The notes below the pieces were generated by a model that saw only the letters and a program-made list of their open reading frames with translations, did not search any database and was not told the origin of the DNA. From VMCP01 sp964645755 (lineage in GTDB: Bacteria > Bacteroidota > Bacteroidia > NS11-12g > UBA955): a DNA stretch of 54,247 nucleotides. The first letter of the stretch is position 1. Every line of letters begins with the position of its first letter. The stretch spans positions 1-54,247 of the forward strand of contig CAZYBT010000006.1 of NCBI GenBank assembly GCA_964645755.1. Reading direction: 5' to 3'. This document shows, in pieces, positions 37,071-44,318 of this stretch. A program made the position numbers and the translations under genes.

Positions 37071-37667
37071 TTATTCAAATAGAGAAATGAATGCACCTAA
37101 AAGCCAAATTCCAGCACCAATTAATGCACCAAATACCAGTGTGGGTAAACCAAGTATAAATAATACCAAACCATTATTTTTCCCTGTGGCTTCGGCTAAA
37201 AATGCTAGGAGGATAAGTCCTACCCCTATAAATATGCTGTAAATCAGAATATTGTAACCTATTGTCATTATTAAATTTTCGCCATCATATCCAAAAATTT
37301 GCTTCAGGCTTTTATATTCCTTTTTTAATTCTTTTAGATTCGTTGCATTTGATTTAGGAATCGCTTTACAGGCTTGTTTGATTTGGTGAGTAATTTCAGT
37401 TGGTCTGGAGTTTTGACGAAATGGTGAAATTGATTTATTTGTGATGTTGATATCAAAAAGTTTCAGTGTTGTATCGCTTTTTACGTTTATTATCCGATCA
37501 GATCCAACGATATGGGTATTTTTTCTACTATTTAAACAATTTGTTTTATCAAGTAAATGGATATCATTGTTATTTGCTATTTGTCCGCCATAAAAATTAT
37601 TCAATTCGTGATATTTAATCTGTTTACATGATAAAGCAGCGAGGCATATTACAATCAAGGCAAACAA
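37071..37667 (-). CDS. Lipoprotein-like membrane protein with disrupted 5' end
   Basis: The open frame starts at a TTG and encodes 198 residues. A lipoprotein signal (LIVICLAALSC) is followed by a polar region and two C-terminal membrane helices (ILIYSIFIGVGLILLAFLA and LVLFILGLPTLVFGALIGAGIWLLGAFI). No family is recognised. The only plausible ATG is at 37697, eight bases after a CATCTTTG promoter-like box. It is separated from the open frame by an in-frame TGA at 37677-37679; with that codon read as sense the N-terminus would be MNYNAL-x-HRFLFALIVICL, a normal lipoprotein signal. Either the gene is a recent pseudogene or the TGA is a sequence error. Confidence 0.6.
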   Translation of the reverse strand: MFALIVICLAALSCKQIKYHELNNFYGGQIANNNDIHLLDKTNCLNSRKNTHIVGSDRIINVKSDTTLKLFDINITNKSISPFRQNSRPTEITHQIKQACKAIPKSNATNLKELKKEYKSLKQIFGYDGENLIMTIGYNILIYSIFIGVGLILLAFLAEATGKNNGLVLFILGLPTLVFGALIGAGIWLLGAFISLFE

Positions 37668-37907
37668 AAAACGATGTCACAAAGCGTTATAATTCATTGC
37701 CGACAAAGATGCATCAAACTTTAGTGATTTTTATCGTGATAAATTGAGAATTATTTGTAAAAAATGCAAAATTGAAATTCATTTTTATTAAAAATCCGTA
37801 AAAATTCAGTGCAGAAATCAAATTTTACGGGATATCCGTAATCGGATAATTGTGTCTTGTAATTGTCATTGGAATTGAATATGTTTGAGTTACCAAATTA
37901 TAAGCAT

Positions 37908-38603
37908 ATGAAAAAACAATTACTCAAAACAACAATGATTGCTGTTATCACGGTGGTGATAGGTACGGCAAAAGCTCAACTCTCTTATTTTGGAAGGGCA
38001 GGGATGAATCTTTCTAGTGTAACAGTTCTTGATGAACAAGGTGCCGAAGAGAAAGGTTTTTCTAATCGTATAGGATTCCAAATTGGAGGGGGAGTCGATT
38101 ATTCTTTAAATGACAATATGGGTGTTGAAATATCGGCGTTATATGCTCAGAGAGGAACCACCTACGCTATTAGTGAAACAGACGCTGGTACGGGCATGGT
38201 CATTGATTTCGATACAAAGATGACATTTCATTATATCGATATTCCAATTAATTTCAGATACTCAGTTGAAATGGGAGATGGTAAATTGAATATTTTGGCT
38301 GGACCTAAATTTGGGTTGGGATTGTCAGGAAAATGGACAGGCACATCAAAAGTAAGTTTTCTTGGTCAAAACATGACGTCAAATATTGATGAAGATTTAT
38401 CTTTTGGAAGCTCAGACACAAATGATTTAAAAACATTAGATTTAGGAGTTGGGCTTGGAGTGGGTTATGAAATTTCAAATTTTCATTTTGTAGCTTCATA
38501 TCACTATGGTTTCACAAATCACGATAATTCAGCAACTGGAAAAGAATCTATGAAACAAAATATGATTTCCTTTACAGTTGGTTATCGATTTGGCGATAAT
38601 TAA
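37908..38603 (+). CDS. PorT-family-like outer-membrane beta-barrel protein
   Basis: This is a 231-residue protein from the ATG at 37908 (signal peptide MKKQLLKTTMIAVITVVIGTAKAQ); a longer in-frame ORF starts at 37863 but adds residues before the signal. It has the pattern of small Bacteroidota barrels: FGRAGMNLSSV, RIGFQIGGGVDYSLNDNMGVEISALYAQRG, FHYIDIPINFRYSV, KLNILAGPKFGLGLSG, and a final FTVGYRFG. It resembles the outer-membrane beta-barrel/PorT-like domain family without a specific function. A terminator follows at 38625. Confidence 0.8.
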   Translation: MKKQLLKTTMIAVITVVIGTAKAQLSYFGRAGMNLSSVTVLDEQGAEEKGFSNRIGFQIGGGVDYSLNDNMGVEISALYAQRGTTYAISETDAGTGMVIDFDTKMTFHYIDIPINFRYSVEMGDGKLNILAGPKFGLGLSGKWTGTSKVSFLGQNMTSNIDEDLSFGSSDTNDLKTLDLGVGLGVGYEISNFHFVASYHYGFTNHDNSATGKESMKQNMISFTVGYRFGDN

Positions 38604-38624
38604 TTTCTTGATAGAAAGTAACGG

Positions 38625-38656
38625 AAAAGACTCGCTGCAAGGTGGGTCTTTTTTTT
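38625..38656 (+). terminator. Terminator after the 37908 barrel gene
   Basis: The 7-bp stem AAAAGAC / GTCTTTT (38625-38631 with 38646-38652) is followed by a T run, 21 bases after the stop. Confidence 0.7.
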
Positions 38657-38662
38657 ATAAAA

Positions 38663-38921
38663 GTTTATAAAAGTTTATAAAGGTTTATGAGGGTTTATGA
38701 AGGTTTATGATGGTTGTTGGAACTTTAAACTCGGGAACCGTAACCTTAAACGGTAAACTTTCAACTNNNNNNNNNNNNNNNNNNNNNNNNNNNNNNNNNN
38801 NNNNNNNNNNNNNNNNNNNNNNNNNNNNNNNNNNNNNNNNNNNNNNNNNNNNNNNNNNNNNNNNNNGGTTGTTGGAACTTTAAACTCGGGAACCGTAACC
38901 TTAAACGGTAAACTTTCAACT
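38663..38921. repeat. Intergenic repeat, copy 2, collapsed across a 100-N gap
   Basis: Tandem 10-mers GTTTATAAAA, GTTTATAAAG, GTTTATGAGG, GTTTATGAAG, GTTTATGATG run from 38663. The 55-nt segment 38712-38766 is repeated base for base at 38867-38921, on the other side of the N run. This suggests the assembler could not cross a longer tandem array. It shares its layout and partial sequence with the repeat at 36951. Confidence 0.85.
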
Positions 38922-38930
38922 ATAAACTTA

Positions 38931-39740
38931 TTAATCTGAAATTTCCGTGATGGTTAATAGCATGTCGGGATAAACGGTTACCACATCATCGCCAGAGGTT
39001 CTTCCAACTCTTACTTTGATGGTGATTGCGCTGGAAGCGGTATTGTCGTATACTCCTGTGATGGGGAATAAGTTCACACTTCGGTTTCCATTTCCACTGT
39101 TTCCTGCAGGGAAATACTGTCTTTTCTCCTGAATGGTTGTTCCGTTGATGGCAATTTGACTGGCAAATTCATCGACTCCACCGGAAGAATTTCCCCCAAT
39201 AATATGATTGCCATTAAATTTGACCATGATTCGGGAATTGTTTGAAACTGGGGTATAGGTATAAGTCAAAATATCGGTGAATGTGCCCGAGCTATTTTGA
39301 ATATTCGACGAAATACTAAGGGCAGTTTCATCCAACATTAGCATGTTTAAAAGTTGTCCAACTGCCGTACTTCTGATGGTTTGACTTGCTGTAATGGTTC
39401 CTTCAACATGGAGAGCAGACGCCGAAGCTGTTGTAGATCCGATGGTCACATTTCCACCTTTGGGATTGATGCGTAATTGGGTATTTGTTCCATAGTTGCT
39501 TCCGTCGCGAGATTGGATCCAAGCTCCAGTGCTACTGTTCATGTTTCCCATATCGAGTACATTGCTCGAATTTGTACCTTGAATACGGAGATTCCCATTG
39601 CTGCTGCTTCCACTGCTCAATGGGTTTGCGCTGCTCGTTGAAACTTCCATTGTTCCCTTAGGACTGGAATTACCAACACCGGTTTGGGCATTAAGCTGAA
39701 CCGCGAAAACTGCGAAAAATAATCCTAAAAAGTTTCTCAT
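38931..39740 (-). CDS. Secreted tail-fibre-like repeat protein, paralogue 3 of 3
   Basis: This is a 269-residue protein with a signal peptide ending LNAQ and mature start TGVGNSSPKGTMEV. Ser/Asn/Gly-rich segments (NPKGGNVTIGSTTASASALHVEGTITAS) resemble the triple-stranded repeats of phage tail fibres and of Bacteroidota surface proteins. About 165-269 is a compact beta-rich domain (FTDILTYTYTPVSNNSRIMVKFNGN to TVYPDMLLTITEISD). No T9SS sorting domain is seen. The start shares its A with the stop of paralogue 2 (TAATG). Function is unknown; a trimeric surface or extracellular protein is my inference. Confidence 0.7.
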   Translation of the reverse strand: MRNFLGLFFAVFAVQLNAQTGVGNSSPKGTMEVSTSSANPLSSGSSSNGNLRIQGTNSSNVLDMGNMNSSTGAWIQSRDGSNYGTNTQLRINPKGGNVTIGSTTASASALHVEGTITASQTIRSTAVGQLLNMLMLDETALSISSNIQNSSGTFTDILTYTYTPVSNNSRIMVKFNGNHIIGGNSSGGVDEFASQIAINGTTIQEKRQYFPAGNSGNGNRSVNLFPITGVYDNTASSAITIKVRVGRTSGDDVVTVYPDMLLTITEISD

Positions 39741-40549
39741 TATTGCGCCACCTCCGTAATTGTCATGATTGCATCGGGATACATTTTGAATGAATCGTCG
39801 CCAGATATTTCCTCCACATTAATTTTAATGGTGATTGAATTGCCAGTGGTATTGGAATATACAGCGGATATAGGAAAGAGCGAAGCACCACGTCCCCCAG
39901 CACCATCAGCAAGTGACCACAATGCCTCCCGGGTTTGTAAAATGGTACTTCCTACGAGTAAGTATGATTTCCAATTGTCTGTATTTGAACCAGGTACATC
40001 AAATTTGCAGTGATACTCAATGAAGATTTTCGAACTTGAAGATACAGGGTTGTAAGTGGTCTGAAGGACAGTTGAATTTGTATTTGCAACTGTTACGCCA
40101 CTAGCCGAAATACTCAAGTCGGTTTCATTCAGCATCACAGAATTAAGGACTTGACCTGCAGCAGAACTTCTGATTGTTCCGGTTGCGGTGATTGTTCCAC
40201 CGACATTCAAAGTAGCTGAATTTGAACCAGTTGAAATGCTCACATTTCCTCCATTGGGATTCAAAAGAAGGTTGTAATTTGTGCTATAATTTGAGTTCAA
40301 ACGAGGTTGTATCCAGTTGTAAGAGCTACTATTTGATCCGAAGTCTAAGGTTTTAGATCCAGAATTTGCAGCCTCTGAAAGTCTTAGAACACTATTGTCG
40401 GCGCTACCAATAGTTGCAGCGGTTGCGCTGTTTCCTTTGATTTCCAATTTCGATTTTGGGGCATTTGTATTGATGCCTGTTTGAGCTTTGAGGGACAAAA
40501 AAAGGCAAAATAGACTGGAAAAGCTGAAAAATTTACGTGTAGAAATCAT
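39740..40549 (-). CDS. Secreted tail-fibre-like repeat protein, paralogue 2 of 3
   Basis: This is a 269-residue protein with signal peptide ending LKAQ and the same layout as its neighbours: TGINTNAPKSKLEIKGNSA, then LDFGSNSSSYNWIQPRLNSN, NPNGGNVSISTGSNSATLNV, TGTIRSSAAGQVLNSVMLNE, and a C-terminal beta domain (YNPVSSSSKIFIEYHCKF to MYPDAIMTITEVAQ). It overlaps paralogue 1 by ATGA and paralogue 3 by TAATG, indicating one transcript with translational coupling. Confidence 0.7.
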   Translation of the reverse strand: MISTRKFFSFSSLFCLFLSLKAQTGINTNAPKSKLEIKGNSATAATIGSADNSVLRLSEAANSGSKTLDFGSNSSSYNWIQPRLNSNYSTNYNLLLNPNGGNVSISTGSNSATLNVGGTITATGTIRSSAAGQVLNSVMLNETDLSISASGVTVANTNSTVLQTTYNPVSSSSKIFIEYHCKFDVPGSNTDNWKSYLLVGSTILQTREALWSLADGAGGRGASLFPISAVYSNTTGNSITIKINVEEISGDDSFKMYPDAIMTITEVAQ

Positions 40550-41337
40550 TGTGCCACCTCCTTGATAATGAGTGAATTGTCGTGGGTGATGGTGATGGTA
40601 TCATCGGAACTTAATCGATTGGTTTTGATATAGATTGTGAGTGCAGAGGTTCCAGAATTTGAATAATATCCTGAAATTGGGAAAAGTGCATTTCCGCGTC
40701 CGCCGCCACCTTGTCCTGTGTTAAAAAGTGCGCGGTTGGTTTGAATGTTGGTTGAACCGACATAGATATGCGATGCAAAATCATCTCCAGTACCACCGCT
40801 AATGCTGGCTTTTGTGTCGAATTCAATAAAAATCTTAGAGCTAGAAGAAACTGGGGTATAGGTATAAGAGGCGATTGTGGTTTCTGTGGTCGTTGCAATA
40901 TCTTGTGTGCCAGACAATCCGAGGTCGGTTTCGTTCAAAAACTTACAGTTGAGGAGCTGCCCAGCTGCAGTTGAACGGATTGCGCCGGTTGCTGCAATGT
41001 TACCGGTTACAGATAATTTTGCTGAGGGATTAGCAGTGTTGATGCCCACATTTCCACCATTAGGATTGATTAAAAGAGGGTAAACAGTGGCATAATTCCC
41101 GGAGTTTCTAGATTGAATCCAGGAATAATTGTCTTTAGACTGCCCGAAATCAAGAACTGCGGCACCAGTAGCATTGGCAATTCTCAGTACAGAATTGTTT
41201 GCGGAGCCAGAAGCGGCGGGTTGAGCGGTATCACCGAGGATGTGCAATTTCGAAACAGGAGAAGATGTGCCTACTCCAATTTGGGCTTTGGAAGAGGCAA
41301 AAAGTATAAAAAATATAAGAAGGAGTTTGTTTCTCAT
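40546..41337 (-). CDS. Secreted tail-fibre-like repeat protein, paralogue 1 of 3
   Basis: This is a 263-residue protein from the ATG at 41337 (signal MRNKLLLIFFILFASSKAQ); the frame continues seven codons upstream. Blocks shared with the two downstream genes are IGVGTSSPVSKLHI, LDFGQSKDNYSWIQSRNSGNYA, NPNGGNVGINTANPSAKLSV and YTPVSSSSKIFIEFDTKA. The G-V-G-T-x-x-P motifs are typical of triple-beta-spiral-like repeats. It is first gene of the three-paralogue operon, next to the tRNA that carries the integrative element. Confidence 0.7.
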   Translation of the reverse strand: MRNKLLLIFFILFASSKAQIGVGTSSPVSKLHILGDTAQPAASGSANNSVLRIANATGAAVLDFGQSKDNYSWIQSRNSGNYATVYPLLINPNGGNVGINTANPSAKLSVTGNIAATGAIRSTAAGQLLNCKFLNETDLGLSGTQDIATTTETTIASYTYTPVSSSSKIFIEFDTKASISGGTGDDFASHIYVGSTNIQTNRALFNTGQGGGGRGNALFPISGYYSNSGTSALTIYIKTNRLSSDDTITITHDNSLIIKEVAQ

Positions 41338-41532
41338 GAGGGACAAAAGCTTGTTCAAAATTAGGTATAATGTTATTCATTTTAAAATTTTCAGAGCAAT
41401 AAAAATGATTATGCGGGAATATTATTTCTCAAGTTCGAGTATAAATAAACGAAATAACGAGTTTCGTTTTGAGTTGAGTTGTGAAGGTTCACATAAAAGC
41501 GATGTGATTTATGATGATTGAAAAAAAATGAT

Positions 41533-41540
41533 TATATTTG
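41533..41540 (+). promoter_or_regulatory. -7 box of the tRNA promoter
   Basis: TATATTTG matches TAnnTTTG exactly and lies 12 bases before the mature tRNA 5' end, followed by CACCC as is common before stable RNA genes in this phylum. The -33 TTTG is not clear. Confidence 0.7.
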
Positions 41541-41552
41541 CACCCTCAAAAC

Positions 41553-41626
41553 GGGCCTATAGCTCATTCGGTTAGAGCAACTGACTCATAATCAGTAGGT
41601 GCTTGGTTCGATTCCAAGTGGGCCCA
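41553..41626 (+). tRNA. tRNA with CAT anticodon (elongator Met, or Ile2 if lysidine-modified)
   Basis: This is a complete 74-nt cloverleaf. The acceptor stem GGGCCTA pairs with TGGGCCC, the D arm is GCTC/GAGC, the anticodon stem is ACTGA/TCAGT with loop CTCATAA, and the T arm CTTGG/CCAAG has loop TTCGATT. The discriminator is A and CCA is not encoded. CAT can read Met, or Ile codon AUA after lysidine modification; the sequence by eye does not decide. It serves as the left end of the integrative element. Confidence 0.9.
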
Positions 41627-41990
41627 CAGAAAGCCTCCAATTGATTGGGGGCTTTTTTATTGATAATTTTTAGTTGTTTTGTTTATGCTGCAAAATGTTG
41701 ATTGAGATTCTCAAAGGATTAAATTCTAACTCCACTTGTAGACTTTAAATACAATAACAAGTTGAATAAATTGCTGAGTTAATTTTAGTGTCGGTTGTTT
41801 GTGCTGAATTCTTATTTATTCAGAAAAAGTATATAGTGATATCACTAAACTTAATAGTTCGTTAACAAAAAAACTAAATTAAAAAGATTCCAGTGGTTGG
41901 TTATATTTGAATAATGAATTATTATTGTATTCGTAAGAAATACTTTAAATTAAATCACCAATTGACATCCTCAATTAAATTTATACAAAT
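41627..41990. other. Gene-free stretch after the tRNA
   Basis: This holds the tRNA terminator (41631-41658). After it, I see AT-rich sequence with no open frame or clear promoter up to the 41991 gene. It would contain the left element boundary if integration was at the tRNA 3' end. Confidence 0.7.
41631..41658 (+). terminator. tRNA terminator, copy A of a duplicated hairpin
   Basis: AAGCCTCCAA (41631-41640) pairs with TTGGGGGCTT (41645-41654), loop TTGA, followed by T. A near-identical hairpin with the loop changed to GTGA occurs at 42765. Confidence 0.85.
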
Positions 41991-42698
41991 ATGAACCGAA
42001 AAAATTTATTAGTGATTTTTTTATTACTTTTTTTAATTCAAATAGAATTAATTGCACAGAATTTTAATTCAATTCCAAAGAAAAATATTAATATTAAAAA
42101 AACGAAAATTGAATTAAAAACAGCTGAACAATTTTTTAATCATTTTAGTAATTATAATTATTTTATAGGCTATATTTTTGAGGCTAAAAGAGAAAAATCA
42201 AGCGATGGTGAGACAGCTTTTTTTATACCTGAAAAAAGTAAATATATTGTTCGTTCTGGTATTAATTATATTAATCAATTTGATTCAAACTTATTTTTGA
42301 AATTTCATGTGGATATTGACAAAATTTTCTTTCAAATTGACAGTGTTATCGCTACAGGAAATGATCCAAATTATGAAGATAAAATATTAATTGTAGATCC
42401 ATTGTTGCGTCAATCTTTGTTGGAAAAATTTATTTATTTTGAATTTCACCCAATTGATGTCCAGATTAATTATTATAAAATTTATGAGAATAATACAGAG
42501 AGTTTTCCCATTGTATATTTATCAAGAGGAGATGTCCCATTTCGTTTTTTTAACAAAGAGGATAACCAAGTTGCCTCCATTTATCAATTTGTTATACCAA
42601 GATTTAAAGTAAAGGCGTTTCAATTTACAAGAGATTCAACAATATTTGAACAAGATTTTTTCCTACCAGATTTTACTTTTGTAATACCATCTAAATAA
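41991..42698 (+). CDS. AT-rich secreted protein of unknown function
   Basis: This is a 235-residue protein with a clear signal peptide (NLLVIFLLLFLIQIELIAQ). The mature part is rich in Ile, Lys, Asn, Phe and Tyr, with no motif I recognise and no T9SS sorting domain. G+C falls to about 20-25 % in places, well below both the chromosome and the nearby ATPase gene, which suggests separate acquisition. It is bracketed by two copies of the same terminator hairpin (41631 and 42765). Confidence 0.75.
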   Translation: MNRKNLLVIFLLLFLIQIELIAQNFNSIPKKNINIKKTKIELKTAEQFFNHFSNYNYFIGYIFEAKREKSSDGETAFFIPEKSKYIVRSGINYINQFDSNLFLKFHVDIDKIFFQIDSVIATGNDPNYEDKILIVDPLLRQSLLEKFIYFEFHPIDVQINYYKIYENNTESFPIVYLSRGDVPFRFFNKEDNQVASIYQFVIPRFKVKAFQFTRDSTIFEQDFFLPDFTFVIPSK

Positions 42699-42764
42699 TT
42701 TGATTAGATTAAATTTAACAGTTCAATTCTTGGATTAGTATCCTTATTTGAATATAAAGATTGT

Positions 42765-42792
42765 AGCCTCCAAGTGATTGGGGGCTTTTTTT
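42765..42792 (+). terminator. Terminator, copy B of the tRNA hairpin
   Basis: AGCCTCCAA (42765-42773) pairs with TTGGGGGCT (42778-42786), loop GTGA, then seven T. It ends the 41991 transcript and repeats the hairpin after the tRNA. Confidence 0.85.
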
Positions 42793-43050
42793 GTGGCTTT
42801 AATTCAGTGTTTTCAAGGGTTTCCTAGTAAAACAAAGAGCGACTTAAAGTGCTTCTGCGCCAAGCAAAATTAACTTAAGAAGTGATAAAATCTTCAAATT
42901 AACCCTCAAAATGAAGATTTTTGACTCAGTTTGAGCGCAGTTTGAACGCACTTTTTTGTTTTAGTTCTGCTCTTATCTACTCTCTTACTAAGAAATGATG
43001 TCCTTACACATTTAGTTGAGAATCCTATCAAGGTGTTGAATTTCAATTAC

Positions 43051-43209
43051 TTTCATAAATTGCGACTTTCCGCAATTTGCCGAACTATCAGATAATCAAT
43101 GAGTTTCATAAAAGCCGTAATCTCAGCTTTTATCGAACTGACAGATAATCAATAAGTTTCATAAACTTAGGAATTCCTCAGTTTATCGAAGTTGTTGGTA
43201 TACAATGAG
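43051..43209. repeat. Three exact-period 53-nt tandem repeats with variable hairpins
   Basis: Units begin at 43051, 43104 and 43157. Each starts TTTCATAAA and, in the first two, ends with a conserved CGAACT(A/G)(T/A)CAGATAATCAAT(G/A)AG; the third unit is degenerate there. Positions 5-30 hold an inverted repeat that differs in each unit but always pairs: AAATTGCG/CGCAATTT, ATAAAAGC/GCTTTTAT, ATAAACT/AGTTTAT. There is no open frame through it. It lies about 250 bases before the ATPase gene of the element. Confidence 0.85.
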
Positions 43210-43287
43210 ATGTGTCATTGGTTTTTCTGCTAAAATTCCCTCCCAAAATTCCCAACCCTCACCATCATTACCTATACAAATGAAGGT

Positions 43288-43311
43288 GGGGGTAGCCTAC
43301 TTGATACCCCC
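43288..43311. other. G-rich hairpin with alternative pairing partner
   Basis: GGGGGTA (43288-43294) pairs with TACCCCC (43305-43311). A second C-run, CTACCCCCCAC (starting about 43333), could pair with the same G arm extended to GTGGGGGTAG, giving mutually exclusive structures in the leader of the ATPase gene. Confidence 0.4.
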
Positions 43312-43463
43312 TATCTGTTAAGTAAAAACCGACTACCCCCCACTTCCTTAATAATTGGAGTTAATATAGATATACCACCTTGTAGGATGTATTAACCTAT
43401 TGAATTAGAACTTCTACTGAGATACCTGTTTTTTTCTTTCTGCTTGTGCTAAATAACATCATT

Positions 43464-44318
43464 ATGAAAATCACAACAGCACAACGGAAAAGGGCTAAGA
43501 TTCGTTTGTCGATTCAAGGTCCTAGTGGTAGTGGGAAGACGTTCTCTTCTCTACTTATTGCTAAAGGTTTGGTAGGCGAATGGTCAAAAATCTGTGTTAT
43601 CGACACGGAAAACCACTCAGCAGACCTCTATTCTCACTTGGGGAACTACAATGTTCTAACACTCGGTAAGCCATTCACACCAGAGGCTTACATTCAAGCC
43701 ATTGATCTATGCGAGAAGTCAAGTATTCAAGCCATCATCATCGACTCTCTATCTCATGAGTGGGAAGGCGAAGGCGGGATTCTCGACATTCATTCCTCCA
43801 TGGTGGGCAATTCATTCACTAACTGGAGCAAAGTCACTCCAAGGCACAATGCGCTGGTTCAACGAATCCTTCAAAGCGACTGCCATGTCATCGCAACCTT
43901 TAGGACTAAACAGGACTATGTGTTGAGCGACAAGAACGGCAAGATGGTTCCCGAGAAAGTAGGACTCAAATCAGTCACCAAAGACGGCATGGATTACGAG
44001 TTTACCACCGTATTCGATTTGGACATCCACCACAATGCCAACTGTACCAAAGACCGTACTGGTTTGTTTGCAAATGTCCTACACAAGCTCAACGTAGAGA
44101 CAGGCGCAAAGATCTTAAATTGGTGTGAAGGAAAGACGCTAACGATGGAAGAAGCGTTTGAGCCATCATTAGAAGAGATGGTTGCCGCTGCTAAGACGAT
44201 TGAAGAGTTAGTCGTGCTTTGGAAAAAAGTAGAGCCATCACAAGAGAATGTGCAATTGTTTAACCGTCGCAAGACCGAAATTGATTCAGAAGGGAGGGTT
44301 AGCAATGGACTACGTTAA
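43464..44318 (+). CDS. Phage-type AAA ATPase (RecA-like, AAA_24/Sak4-like)
   Basis: This is a 284-residue protein from the ATG at 43464; a GTG six codons upstream is possible. The Walker A motif is GPSGSGKTFSS (G19-S28) and Walker B is IQAIIIDSLSHEWEG (near 85-100). Sensor-like VIATFRTKQDYV and a C-terminal helical tail follow. This matches phage nucleotide-binding ATPases that promote single-strand annealing or recombination. G+C is about 45 % in sampled lines, higher than flanking genes. It overlaps the DUF3871 gene by 14 bases and probably acts with it in replication or recombination of the element. Confidence 0.85.
   Translation: MKITTAQRKRAKIRLSIQGPSGSGKTFSSLLIAKGLVGEWSKICVIDTENHSADLYSHLGNYNVLTLGKPFTPEAYIQAIDLCEKSSIQAIIIDSLSHEWEGEGGILDIHSSMVGNSFTNWSKVTPRHNALVQRILQSDCHVIATFRTKQDYVLSDKNGKMVPEKVGLKSVTKDGMDYEFTTVFDLDIHHNANCTKDRTGLFANVLHKLNVETGAKILNWCEGKTLTMEEAFEPSLEEMVAAAKTIEELVVLWKKVEPSQENVQLFNRRKTEIDSEGRVSNGLR

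Larger units (their letters stand above)
38604..38930. other. Gene-free stretch: terminator, 10-nt repeats, scaffold gap, 55-nt direct repeat
   Basis: This holds the terminator of the upstream barrel gene, six tandem 10-mers (38663-38722), and a 100-N gap (38767-38866) bracketed by two identical 55-nt copies. There is no open frame. The gap size is a placeholder, so the real length is unknown. Confidence 0.85.
42699..43463. other. 765-base gene-free region with structured repeats
   Basis: In order it holds a duplicated terminator (42765), two 11-nt direct repeats TTTGAGCGCAG / TTTGAACGCAC (42930-42951), the 3 x 53-nt hairpin array (43051-43209), and a G-run hairpin (43288-43311) with a second C-run partner near 43334. 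The 14-mer CAGTTTGAGCGCAG at 42927 differs by one base from 50470-50483 in the integrase gene. It could hold the element's replication origin or regulatory RNA. I see no convincing gene. Confidence 0.6.

Noticed and set aside
38767..38866. A biological low-complexity region
   Set aside because: Exactly 100 N between identical flanks is a scaffold-gap placeholder, not sequence.
43051..43209. CRISPR array reading of the 53-nt repeats
   Set aside because: Only three units; the variable parts are short self-complementary arms rather than unrelated spacers, and no cas gene is nearby.
43205..43321. 38-codon open frame from the ATG at 43205 as a leader peptide
   Set aside because: Its start is inside the last 53-nt repeat and it runs through the G/C-run hairpin; composition (Pro/Ser-rich) gives no sign of coding.
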